NCBI GenBank assembly: GCA_903822975.1
Contig: CAIJRD010000012.1
Coordinates: 1 to 64,000 of the forward strand
Origin: an uncultured Sinobacteraceae bacterium
GTDB lineage: Bacteria; Pseudomonadota; Gammaproteobacteria; Nevskiales; Nevskiaceae
Reading direction: 5' to 3'
DNA: 64,000 bases
The notes below the pieces were generated by a model. It saw only the letters and a program-made list of their open reading frames with translations, was not told the DNA's origin and searched no databases. The position numbers and the translations under genes are program-made. Below, in pieces: positions 56,641 through 64,000 of the stretch (within the stretch, counting starts at the first letter, position 1; each line of letters starts with the position of its first letter).

Positions 56641-57414
56641 CTAGCGCGCGGCGGCCATCATGCCGGCGGGGTCGCGCGATGGCTGCGGTGCGACCGCGCC
56701 GTCTTCGATTTCGACGCGATTGATCGCCTTGATCACGTAGATCGACATCGACACGATCCACACATACCAGGTGGGGAACGCCACCCAGAAGTTGAACAGG
56801 CCATTGAATGCGAACGGTCCGGTCTTGAAGAAGGGAATCAGGCTCACCGGGAAGAACGAGGCGATCGTCACCCAACCCCACCAGCTGACCCAGGCCGGAA
56901 TCAGCTTCTTCTCGCGCGTGTCGCTGAGGAACACGATCGAAGCGCCCATGATCTGGAAGCTGGTGACCATGTAGGCGATGTCGATGATCATCCAGCCCAG
57001 CAGATACATCGATTGAATGATCTCGGCGGACAGCACCGCCGCCTGCATCGCCGCAACCAGCCAGATGCCGCAGGCCACCACGATCGGCGTGAACGTGATG
57101 GTCGCGCCCATCATTTCGAGGTTCGAAAACATCCCCTCCGGGCCTTCGATGCGCCGCATCAAGCGCGAGACCGCGCAACCCCAGGTCATATAGAACGCCC
57201 CACCCACCATGCACACCGACATGCCGATGGTGATCGCCAGACCCTTGTCGAGGTAATGCGCTTTCATTGCCTCGGCGCTCAGATTCGGACTCATCGGCGG
57301 GAAATTGTCGGCCAGCAGGCCCCACATCACGAAAAACAAGGTGAAGAAAATCGGGCCGCTCCAGGCCATCAATTTCCACTTCCCAAAATCGGTCGCCACG
57401 GCTGGTTTGTTCAT
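56641..57414 (-). CDS. Unrecognised multi-pass membrane protein heading the oxidase-subunit operon
   Basis: 257 residues with about six membrane helices: WSGPIFFTLFFVMWGLLAD, AITIGMSVCMVGGAFYMTW, GATITFTPIVVACGIWLVAA, YLLGWMIIDIAYMVTSFQIM, WGWVTIASFFPVSLIPFF and VAFPTWYVWIVSMSIYVI. A conserved-looking extracytoplasmic loop (NFPPMSPNLSAEAMKAHYLD) follows helix 1. No histidine or cysteine pattern suggests heme or metal binding. The first gene of an operon with COX3- and COX4-like partners and divergent from an AraC gene. No family known to me; possibly a carrier or scaffold tied to lipid or hydrocarbon handling. Confidence 0.8.
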   Translation of the reverse strand: MNKPAVATDFGKWKLMAWSGPIFFTLFFVMWGLLADNFPPMSPNLSAEAMKAHYLDKGLAITIGMSVCMVGGAFYMTWGCAVSRLMRRIEGPEGMFSNLEMMGATITFTPIVVACGIWLVAAMQAAVLSAEIIQSMYLLGWMIIDIAYMVTSFQIMGASIVFLSDTREKKLIPAWVSWWGWVTIASFFPVSLIPFFKTGPFAFNGLFNFWVAFPTWYVWIVSMSIYVIKAINRVEIEDGAVAPQPSRDPAGMMAAAR

Positions 57415-57438
57415 ATTGCGTTCTCGCTCCTCGATTCA

Positions 57439-57458
57439 TGGGCTGTTACACAGGCCCA
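57439..57458. promoter_or_regulatory. Palindrome in the AraC/membrane-operon intergenic region
   Basis: TGGGC-TGTTACACA-GGCCCA is an imperfect dyad (the left arm lacks one C) in the 126-base region between the divergent genes. It resembles the 24-bp palindrome at 22152-22175. It may be an operator for the AraC protein or a mobile palindrome. Confidence 0.45.
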
Positions 57459-57558
57459 GTTACATGCGAGATTCCACTGCAGGCATGCGAACGATCTATC
57501 AGGATCGGCTCAAAAGGATGTTAAAAATGGCTAATCAGCGATGCGAGGACTGAACCCG

Positions 57559-58455
57559 ATGATGCCTTCACTGCGCCTAGAATCGGCAATTGCAATGCAG
57601 TCCGCGTTTCATGTTGCGCCGGAGCTGCGCGACGAACAGGCGGGTCAAACCCAGCTCGGCGTCTACTGCTGGCAGACCCCATCGATGGAGGGCTTCTGCC
57701 TGCCCGAAACCGACGACCTGATCGTGGCGCTGCACTTGGGCGGCTCGCAAAAAGTCAGGGCGATCACCGACGCCGGTCTCAGTCGCGCGGTGTCGATGCC
57801 GGGTTTGGCGACGGTGCTGCCGCCGATGCGCAGAGCGGCGTTCCGTACCGAGGGCAGCATCCGGCTGGTGACGCTACACATCCCGCAGCGCAACCTCGCG
57901 TCCGCCAGCGCGCTCGATGCAAGGCGCGCATTCGCGTCGACTACCGGCTGTTTCGCGTTCCGCGACGACTACGTCAACGCGACGATGAACGCGCTGCTAC
58001 GCGCCGCGCGTCTGCAGGATCGGCCTGATGAATACATCGCCAAGCTCAGCGATGCGCTGCTGTGTCACATCGGTCAGCGAGACGCGTTCGACGCGCGCAG
58101 TGCGGTTGCAGAATTCGATACGAGCGTCGTCGGATGTCTCTCGCTGCAATCCGTGATCGCCGTCATCGACGACGGCATCGGCAGCAAGTTGACGCTCGAC
58201 CAGCTCGCCGCCGCAAGCGGTCTGAGCCGCGCCGCATTCAGCCGCACATTCCGTTGCGCGACGGGATTCTCCTTTCATGAATTCCTGACGCGTCGACGCA
58301 TTGCCCTGGCCACTCGCCTGCTGCGTCAATCCGATTGCGGTCTGGCCGATATCGCCGTTCAACTCGGCTTCTCCAGCCAGTCGCATTTCGCGTCGGTCTT
58401 CAAGACGATCGAAGGCTGCACGCCCGGGCACTACCGCAATCGACTCGCGCACTAG
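57559..58455 (+). CDS. AraC family transcriptional regulator
   Basis: 298 residues; ATG 57559 is chosen because GAGGA lies nine bases before it (an upstream ATG at 57541 lacks one). The C-terminal AraC domain has two HTH motifs: TLDQLAAASGLSRAAFSRTF and LADIAVQLGFSSQSHFASVF followed by GCTPGHYRNRL. The N-terminal half is a cupin-like sensor. It is divergent from the membrane/oxidase operon and is its most likely regulator. Effector unknown. Confidence 0.92.
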   Translation: MMPSLRLESAIAMQSAFHVAPELRDEQAGQTQLGVYCWQTPSMEGFCLPETDDLIVALHLGGSQKVRAITDAGLSRAVSMPGLATVLPPMRRAAFRTEGSIRLVTLHIPQRNLASASALDARRAFASTTGCFAFRDDYVNATMNALLRAARLQDRPDEYIAKLSDALLCHIGQRDAFDARSAVAEFDTSVVGCLSLQSVIAVIDDGIGSKLTLDQLAAASGLSRAAFSRTFRCATGFSFHEFLTRRRIALATRLLRQSDCGLADIAVQLGFSSQSHFASVFKTIEGCTPGHYRNRLAH

Positions 58456-58479
58456 CGCCACTCAGGCGCGGCCGGAAAC

Positions 58480-58686
58480 CTAGCGGCAGTACGGAATCGG
58501 CGGCGTACCGGCGGTACATTGGCAAGACTGTTTCTGGGTGCAACACATCGCCTGCTGGCCGCAGGGTGGACACAGCTTCGCGCCATCCGAACAGCCACCC
58601 GTTCCGCCCGCATCGGAGCTCGTTGGCGACATCAACTGGCATCCCGAAAGGCCCGCAAGGCATAGCGCCATCATTAGCATCTTCAT
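58480..58686 (-). CDS. Small cysteine-rich lipoprotein
   Basis: 68 residues. MKMLMMALCLAGLSGC is a lipoprotein signal (lipobox LSGC). The mature part is Ser/Thr/Gly then a cysteine cluster (GGCSDGAKLCPPCGQQAMCC, TQKQSCQC, YCR), enough for several disulfides. GGAGG precedes the ATG. No family recognised. The gene is too short for most predictors but has a complete signal and ribosome site, so it is likely real. Confidence 0.78.
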   Translation of the reverse strand: MKMLMMALCLAGLSGCQLMSPTSSDAGGTGGCSDGAKLCPPCGQQAMCCTQKQSCQCTAGTPPIPYCR

Positions 58687-58902
58687 GTCTTTTCCTCCCC
58701 TGGCGTCACAATCATAGGCCGCTTTCGATGCGCCCGGTCATCGCGATCGATCACACCCTCCGGGTAATCGACGATGCAGCAACCTGCGATTCGATGTCGC
58801 CCTTGTAATTTCTCGAAGGCGTGTCGCTGACGCTTCGATCAGCACGGAACCCGACGAGGGACTATATTCGTGACGCCCATCCGCTTCGAGTACGGTTCCT
58901 CC

Positions 58903-59592
58903 ATGGTGCGCTCTCGTTCAACTCTGACTCTGCACAGGCAGTGGCTACCCGCCTTGCTGCTACTCACCGTGTTGGCCGGCTGTGGCGATGGCATCGGCGC
59001 GATCGGCAACAAGCAGGACTTCGCAACCAAGCAGGCACCCTTGGCCTACAAGAGTCAGGGCTTGGTGCTGGTGCTAGCCTACGACGAACGGCCCTACATT
59101 CTGAACGGCGATCACGATCCCGACTTCGTCGGACTGCAGCTGAACAACTACGGCATTCCGTTCAGCGTCAAAACCAAGTCGGGGCGTCCGTTCGCGGACG
59201 AAATGACCGATGCGTTCGCACGCTCGCTGGCCACCGGCGGCATGGGTGCACGCAGCATTCATCTGCCCGAAGACGCCGATCCGCCACCGACGCTGGCGCA
59301 GGCGCGCGCCACCCTGCTGAAGGAACGCGCGCGCCGTGCCTTGCTGGTGCGCATTACCGAATGGGTCAGCTCGACCTACAAATACACAACGCTGGAGTAC
59401 AACCTCACGGCGACGGTTTACGACGCCGACGGTCGCGCGCTGGCGAGCAAGCAGCTCAAAGGCAAGGACGAACTCGGCGGCCAGATCCTCGGTGCGGCAC
59501 GCAAGGCGCGACAGGTCTCGGCCGATGCGCTGCCGCTGAAGATCGATCTGCTTCTCAACGCCGCAGAAATTCGCGCGGCCTTCCAGTCCTGA
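58903..59592 (+). CDS. Putative lipoprotein
   Basis: About 229 residues from ATG 58903 (240 if GTG 58870 is used, which has GAGGG nine bases upstream). LPALLLLTVLAGCGDG holds the lipobox. The mature part shows KQDFATKQAPLAYKSQGLVL, an early beta-rich region, and YNLTATVYDADGRALASKQL, resembling small periplasmic or outer-membrane lipoproteins that interact with cell-envelope components. No named family. It stands alone. Confidence 0.75.
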   Translation: MVRSRSTLTLHRQWLPALLLLTVLAGCGDGIGAIGNKQDFATKQAPLAYKSQGLVLVLAYDERPYILNGDHDPDFVGLQLNNYGIPFSVKTKSGRPFADEMTDAFARSLATGGMGARSIHLPEDADPPPTLAQARATLLKERARRALLVRITEWVSSTYKYTTLEYNLTATVYDADGRALASKQLKGKDELGGQILGAARKARQVSADALPLKIDLLLNAAEIRAAFQS

Positions 59593-59833
59593 CCGGTTCT
59601 AATGCGTGAGTGCGCGTTCTGGCGCGCTTTGAGTTCGTCAATCGTTTTGTAAGCGAACGGCTCGCCGGCGAGCACGCCTGAGAACCGAACTCACATAGTC
59701 CGCTTGGCCGCCCAAAGCACACGTCGGCGGCAATGCAGATCGCTCCAGCGCAATACCCCGATACCGCGATTCGCAATCTGTACTGCGCGCTAGGTACTGC
59801 GCGAAATTCCAGTTGCAGCTTGCGCGTTGAAAC

Positions 59834-60580
59834 TCAGATCAAGCCACCATTGATCGCGATCACCTGCCGCGTGATATAGGCCGCGGCGTCCGAGCACAGG
59901 TAGGACACCAGACCAGCCACCTCGTCGGCGGCACCCACACGACCCAGCGGTATGAGCTTGAGCATTTCGGCCTGCGGCGCCTGCGCGATCATCTCGGTTT
60001 CGATCAAGCCGGGCGCGACACAGTTGACGGTGATCGCGCGGCTCGCCAGTTCGAGTGCCAGCGCCTTGGTCGCACCGATCAAGCCCGCCTTGGCGGCGCT
60101 GTAATTGACTTGTCCGCGATTGCCGATCTGCCCCGCCACCGACGACAGCACGACGATGCGGCCGCCGCTGCGGCGCTTGATCATCGGCATCAGCAGCGGC
60201 TTCAGCACGTTGTAGAAACCATCGAGATTGGTCTGTAGCACCTGATCCCAATCGTCGTCCGCCATACCGGGGAAAACCGCATCGCGGGCAATGCCGGCGT
60301 TGCAGACCACGCCGTAATACGCGCCATGCGCCGCGACATCGGCGTCGAGTTGCACCTTGCAGGCCGCGCGATCGGCGATGTCGAACGCCAGCGCACGTGC
60401 CGCGCTGCCAAGCTGTTTGATCTCATCGCACAAGGCATCGAGCCGCTCCGGCTCGCTTCGGCAATGCACCACCACACCGAAACCGTCGCGGGCAAGGCGC
60501 AGCGCAATCGCGCGGCCGATGCCGCGGCTGGCGCCGGTGACCAGCATCCAGCGTCGCGGCGTCGCTTCTGTGGCATTCAT
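59834..60580 (-). CDS. 3-oxoacyl-ACP reductase FabG-like (aryl polyene cluster type)
   Basis: 248 residues. LVTGASRGIGRAIALRLARD, VCNAGIARDAVFPGMADDDW, VLSSVAGQIGNRGQVNYSAA with the Tyr-Lys pair, and VNCVAPGLIETEMI place it in the FabG branch of SDRs. Ending TRQVIAINGGLI is typical for ACP reductases. It is the last gene of a minus-strand group with an MMPL exporter, FAD oxidoreductase and DUF3261-like lipoprotein, matching the dedicated ketoreductase of aryl polyene clusters. The usual ketosynthase genes are not seen and would lie beyond the right edge or elsewhere. Confidence 0.88.
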   Translation of the reverse strand: MNATEATPRRWMLVTGASRGIGRAIALRLARDGFGVVVHCRSEPERLDALCDEIKQLGSAARALAFDIADRAACKVQLDADVAAHGAYYGVVCNAGIARDAVFPGMADDDWDQVLQTNLDGFYNVLKPLLMPMIKRRSGGRIVVLSSVAGQIGNRGQVNYSAAKAGLIGATKALALELASRAITVNCVAPGLIETEMIAQAPQAEMLKLIPLGRVGAADEVAGLVSYLCSDAAAYITRQVIAINGGLI

Positions 60581-60694
60581 GCGTGGGTATCGTCGGCGTT
60601 GGGAGCGAACGGCAACAGATCGCAGGTATTCAGGAGCCTGCCAAATCGCCGGCGGCTGATTGAAGGCAGCATGCAGAGTGGGATCACGGCAGGC

Positions 60695-61309
60695 CTACTG
60701 GCTGGAAGACTGGATATCGATGCTGTAGCCGAGCGCCAGATTGACCAACCAGATCTGCCCGCTCCAGGGATCCGCATCGACATAGTGCACTTCCTCGACC
60801 AGTCGACCGTCGTGCCGCAGTCGACGCAGGCCCGCACGCGGCTCGCTTACTTCCCACTCGCCCTGCGAGTCGGCCAGCCGCGCCTGCCAGGCCGACAGTG
60901 GCCACAGCGCCAGCTGCAGGTCGGCCAGCACGCGCTGTGGCGACAGATTCTTCGGCACATAAGGACTCAAATCGGCGGACAAGGTCTTGCCGTCGTACCC
61001 CAGCGTGAACGCGCGCTGACCCAGCGGCGCCAATGCGATCAGGGTCATCGATTGCGGCGTGACTTGCAGTACGCATTGCAGATTGACGTCCCGATCACGA
61101 TAAGCAAGGTCGAGCGCCTGCGTCGAGGTGCGGCTTTCCCCGAGTGCGGCCGGCGACAGCAGCGGCAGCGGCGGCGGCGGCAATTGCGGCAGCAGTGCAC
61201 AGGCGCCGAGCAGCTGTACACCGAGCAGCATCGCAAGCAGGCGCAGCCGAAGCCTCAAGGAGGTCGCTACGCTTGGGATAGCACTGCCGCGCCGAAGACC
61301 GAGCAGCAC
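60695..61309 (-). CDS. DUF3261-like lipoprotein
   Basis: About 204 residues from GTG 61309, one base after the FAD gene's stop (a TTG at 61258 is an alternative). Lipobox LLGAC follows a hydrophobic start. The mature part has LDLAYRDRDVNLQCVLQVTP, MTLIALAPLGQRAFTLGYDG and ADLQLALWPLSAWQARL, the blocks of DUF3261. DUF3261 proteins occur in aryl polyene and related polyene gene clusters, with unknown role, probably in outer-membrane loading of the lipid. Confidence 0.8.
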   Translation of the reverse strand: MLLGLRRGSAIPSVATSLRLRLRLLAMLLGVQLLGACALLPQLPPPPLPLLSPAALGESRTSTQALDLAYRDRDVNLQCVLQVTPQSMTLIALAPLGQRAFTLGYDGKTLSADLSPYVPKNLSPQRVLADLQLALWPLSAWQARLADSQGEWEVSEPRAGLRRLRHDGRLVEEVHYVDADPWSGQIWLVNLALGYSIDIQSSSQ

Positions 61310-61310
61310 G

Positions 61311-62564
61311 CTAGAACACCGCGGCGGTGCCGTTCGCGCGCACCACTTGTGCGAGTGTCCGCAGGCGGCGGCCGGAGTGGCCGACATAAGGGTTGTCCTT
61401 GTCCCAGGCATAGCCGGCGAGCACGCTGCACATCATCGCGCGCAGACGCGGCGGCTGAACGCTGCTGAACATCACGTCCTGCAGCGCGCCTTCGTACCAG
61501 GTTTCGACGTAACCGCGGAAGGTCTCGACACCGAGCATCAAGGGCTTGGCGTATTCGGTCTGCCAGTCGATATCGCGTTCGCCGCCGAGTTGGCGAACCA
61601 CCAGCTTGACCGCGAGTTGCGCCGACTTCATGGCGATGGTCACGCCCGAGGAGAACACCGGATCGAGAAATTCGCCGGCGTTGCCGAGCAGCGCGTAGCC
61701 GGGTCCGTGCAGTTGCTTGACCTTGCAGGCGTAGCCGCGAATCTCGCGCGCCGGGAACAACTGCCTCGCATCGCCGAGCAGACGTTTCATGCCCGGCTCT
61801 TCGTTGATCATCGCCCACAGGCGCTTGTCGGCGTCGGCGCCGTCGAGGCGCAGGAAGTCGTCGCCGGCGACCACACCAATCGATGCGCGACCGTTCGCAA
61901 AAGGAATCAGCCAGTACCAGACATCGCGATGCTGCGGATGGATGCCGACGCGAATCTTGTTGCGATCGTAGGCCGGATCGCTGATGTGATCCTCGACATG
62001 CGTGAACAAGGCCGCGCGCACCGGAAAGCTCGATGGCAGATCGAGATCCAGCAGACGCGGCAGCGTGCGACCGAAGCCGCTGGCATCGAGCACGAAGCGC
62101 GCGCGGTGTTCGGTCGGCTCGCCGGCGGCATTGCGACTGATCACACGCGGCGCGTCATTGAAGTCGACCGCCGTAATCTCTTCGCGGAACAGCACCTCAG
62201 CGCCCTGCTTTTCGGCCTGCTGAATCAGCAAGTGATCGAAATCGGCGCGCGTGACTTCGAAGGTATGCGAGTAGCCATCGGTGGTCTTGTCGGCGAACTC
62301 GAAATCCACGTGCCGATCGCCGCGTGCGATCTGCGCACCGTTTTTGTACTGGAAGCCAGCCGCTTCGACGGCCTCGACCATGCCGGCTTCGGCCAGCAGA
62401 TTCATGCACGCCGGCAGCAGACTCTCGCCGATCGAAAAGCGCGGAAATTCCTGCCGCTCCAGCACACGCACCGACAGGCCTGCGCGGCGCGCATAAGCCG
62501 CTGCGAGCGAGCCGGCAGGGCCGGCGCCAATCACCAGAACGTCGACCGCGGCAGTGTTGTTCAT
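61311..62564 (-). CDS. NAD(P)/FAD-dependent oxidoreductase (halogenase/GGR-like)
   Basis: 417 residues. VLVIGAGPAGSLAAAYARRA is the FAD site; EFPRFSIGESLLPACMNLLA is the conserved block of tryptophan-halogenase and geranylgeranyl-reductase relatives; VLDASGFGRTLPRLLDLDLP and GNAGEFLDPVFSSGVTIAMK complete the domain. A halogenase-specific WxWxIP is not evident, so halogenation is unlikely. Its ATG overlaps the MMPL gene's stop (ATGA). Such flavoproteins are usual members of aryl polyene clusters. Confidence 0.88.
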   Translation of the reverse strand: MNNTAAVDVLVIGAGPAGSLAAAYARRAGLSVRVLERQEFPRFSIGESLLPACMNLLAEAGMVEAVEAAGFQYKNGAQIARGDRHVDFEFADKTTDGYSHTFEVTRADFDHLLIQQAEKQGAEVLFREEITAVDFNDAPRVISRNAAGEPTEHRARFVLDASGFGRTLPRLLDLDLPSSFPVRAALFTHVEDHISDPAYDRNKIRVGIHPQHRDVWYWLIPFANGRASIGVVAGDDFLRLDGADADKRLWAMINEEPGMKRLLGDARQLFPAREIRGYACKVKQLHGPGYALLGNAGEFLDPVFSSGVTIAMKSAQLAVKLVVRQLGGERDIDWQTEYAKPLMLGVETFRGYVETWYEGALQDVMFSSVQPPRLRAMMCSVLAGYAWDKDNPYVGHSGRRLRTLAQVVRANGTAAVF

Positions 62565-64000
62565 CGCCCAACTCCGTTTGCGGCCGGTTCATCCACCGGC
62601 GGTTCCAGCAGCTTGGTCTTCGGCGCTAGTGTGCCGGCCAGCGCCGCAAAAACATAGCCGAACAGCACGCCGACGAACACGCTGATGCCGAGGCTATGGA
62701 TGAACGGCGTGGAACTCAGCGCCAGCAGGCCGAATGCCAGCAGCGCCAATGCCGCCGCCAGCGTGGCAGAAAGTAGTACCGCGGGGCTGCGCAATTCGGC
62801 AATGCACAGCAGGATCGCGTACTCCATGCCGAGCCCCATCACCAGGTGCAGTGCAACGATATGGAAGAAGGTCACCGGCACGCCGCAGAAGCCGAATACC
62901 GCGAGTGTGGCCAGACAGGCCGCACTCGGTGTGGCCATCAAGGTGAAGCCGCGCCGCCAGCCGTAGGCCAGCGCCAGCAGCAGCGCCGAGGCAAAGCCGG
63001 CGATCGCGACCAGCACCATTGCGCGCTCGCGGTAACGCTTCAGCACCGCCGAAATCTCGCGTACACGATCGACCAGCCGCACACCGGGCAAGCCTTCGGT
63101 GGCCTGCCGCAGCGCGTTCACGTCGTGTACGTCGGCGAGCGTGACGACGCTGCCGTAGCTGCCGCCGATATCGCCAAGCCACTGATGCCGGTAAGGCTCG
63201 GAGGCCTGGGTTTGCAGCCACGCTTCAGGCGTCAGCGGCGGGTTGGCGGCGAATGCCTGCTGCCGCTGCGCGATGGCGGCCGCATCGAATCCGAGTTGCT
63301 GCATGAAGGGTGCGAGCATGCCGCCGCTTTTGCCGCCGTAGACGTGGTCAGCGAGCAGCGCATGGTTTTCGCGTTGACGCGCCAGCGACGGCAGCGCCTG
63401 CGACACCGCCGAATACGACGCCGCAACCGGCGTGTCGCCAGCCAGCAGCGGATCGATCGCCGCAGTCAGGCGCTCCTCATTGCGTAGCACTTCCTGCGGG
63501 TCTGCGCCCTGCACCAGGAAGAAGCGACCGTCCGGCAGGTTGCCGACGAGATCGCGCACCTGCTGCTCCTCGGCGGTCAGGGTCGGCGTATCCGGTTGCA
63601 GCAGGCGAATGTCGTCGACGAAATTCAGCCGCGCCAGACCCAGCACGATGAACAGCGCCACCACCGGCCACAGCCAGCGCACCGGTCGGCCGGCGATGCG
63701 CTCGCGCACGCGCAGCAGGCGTTCGAAGAAGTCGGTGGTCGCTTGTGCCGGCGCCAGGGGCGCAGGCCGCACCCAGCGTGGGAACCAGGCCATCACGCAG
63801 GCGTAAGCGGCAGCAAGGCCGATACAGCAGAACAGTGCGCCCTGGCGTAGCCCTGGAAATGGGGCAACCGCCAGCAGCGCGTAACTCAGCACCGTTGCCG
63901 CACAGCTCATCGTGATGGCCGGGCCGATGTGACTTGATGCATCGGCGGCACGCCAGCGTCCCGGCGTGCGGAACTGGTCGGCGCAGTAGTAGATCGAGTA
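62561..64000 (-). CDS. MMPL/RND family exporter, C-terminal part, cut by the window edge
   Basis: 480 residues are present and the frame is open to base 64000 (YSIYYCADQFRTPGRWRAAD before the internal ATG at 63910). Two groups of membrane helices flank a periplasmic domain (LLQPDTPTLTAEEQQVRDLV). VALHLVMGLGMEYAILLCIA carries the helix-4-type motif of MMPL transporters. The likely start lies beyond the edge. In aryl polyene clusters this exporter moves the pigment lipid to the outer membrane. Confidence 0.88.
   Translation of the reverse strand, partial: YSIYYCADQFRTPGRWRAADASSHIGPAITMSCAATVLSYALLAVAPFPGLRQGALFCCIGLAAAYACVMAWFPRWVRPAPLAPAQATTDFFERLLRVRERIAGRPVRWLWPVVALFIVLGLARLNFVDDIRLLQPDTPTLTAEEQQVRDLVGNLPDGRFFLVQGADPQEVLRNEERLTAAIDPLLAGDTPVAASYSAVSQALPSLARQRENHALLADHVYGGKSGGMLAPFMQQLGFDAAAIAQRQQAFAANPPLTPEAWLQTQASEPYRHQWLGDIGGSYGSVVTLADVHDVNALRQATEGLPGVRLVDRVREISAVLKRYRERAMVLVAIAGFASALLLALAYGWRRGFTLMATPSAACLATLAVFGFCGVPVTFFHIVALHLVMGLGMEYAILLCIAELRSPAVLLSATLAAALALLAFGLLALSSTPFIHSLGISVFVGVLFGYVFAALAGTLAPKTKLLEPPVDEPAANGVGR

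Noticed and set aside
61311..62564. Tryptophan halogenase annotation
   Set aside because: The FAD blocks resemble that family but the halogenase-specific WxWxIP motif was not found, and the context is a polyene cluster.

Overview
This window looks like part of a chromosome from a GC-rich gammaproteobacterium. The housekeeping content fits the gammaproteobacterial pattern: ndk-rlmN-pilW-rodZ-hisS-yfgM-bamB, suhB next to trmJ, yajC-secD-secF, tgt and ssb. Accessory genes suggest a free-living degrader of hydrocarbons or lipids in the Nevskiales/Solimonadaceae-Xanthomonadales neighbourhood: an AlkB/XylM-type diiron hydroxylase, a Baeyer-Villiger-type monooxygenase with an SDR, a large acyl-CoA dehydrogenase, a GDH-180 glutamate dehydrogenase and an aryl-polyene-type pigment cluster. 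The genus is inference; no rRNA or tRNA gene was seen.

Layout. 1-1.5 kb is a mobile-element scar: the N-terminus of a REP-associated tyrosine transposase (RAYT) runs off the left edge, a C-terminal RAYT remnant lies at 1343-1498, and copies of the motif TTGTGGTCTGTCCCC in both orientations surround two small orphan ORFs. 1.6-17 kb holds an M36 metalloprotease with a Gly/Ser/Thr stalk and a GlyGly-CTERM-like tail, NAD-glutamate dehydrogenase, a response-regulator diguanylate cyclase, CinA-type amidase, a leucine-dehydrogenase-family enzyme and a transglutaminase-DUF2126 protein. 17.5-26.2 kb holds a frameshifted secreted protein, an SDR and BVMO pair divergent from its TetR regulator across two operators, a BamE-like lipoprotein, a DUF4197 protein, a phospholipase C-like phosphoesterase and a DUF3617-like protein.

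26.4-47.7 kb is mainly core machinery, mostly on the minus strand: outer-membrane assembly (BamB, YfgM), HisS, RodZ, PilW, RlmN, Ndk, Fe-S assembly (IscA, an IscU-like protein lacking its first ligand cysteine, two cysteine desulfurases), RlpA, CysE, a 2OG-Fe(II) oxygenase, TrmJ/SuhB, a nitronate monooxygenase-like flavoprotein facing a PadR regulator across twin operators, and YajC-SecD-SecF. 47.9-53.4 kb carries acyl-CoA dehydrogenase, glutathione peroxidase, a membrane protein, Tgt and Ssb.

53.5-58.5 kb is a second accessory block: TetR regulator, AlkB/XylM-like hydroxylase, and a convergent three-gene operon encoding an unrecognised multi-pass membrane protein, an orphan cytochrome oxidase subunit III (NorE-like) and an orphan subunit IV, headed by a divergent AraC regulator. 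No oxidase catalytic subunit is present, so this is the best candidate for an undescribed membrane system. From 59.8 kb to the right edge a minus-strand set (MMPL exporter, FAD oxidoreductase, DUF3261-like lipoprotein, FabG-like reductase) resembles the end of an aryl polyene/xanthomonadin-type cluster continuing beyond the window. Simple tandem repeats of 6, 8, 26 and 35 bp are scattered through gene ends and intergenic gaps.
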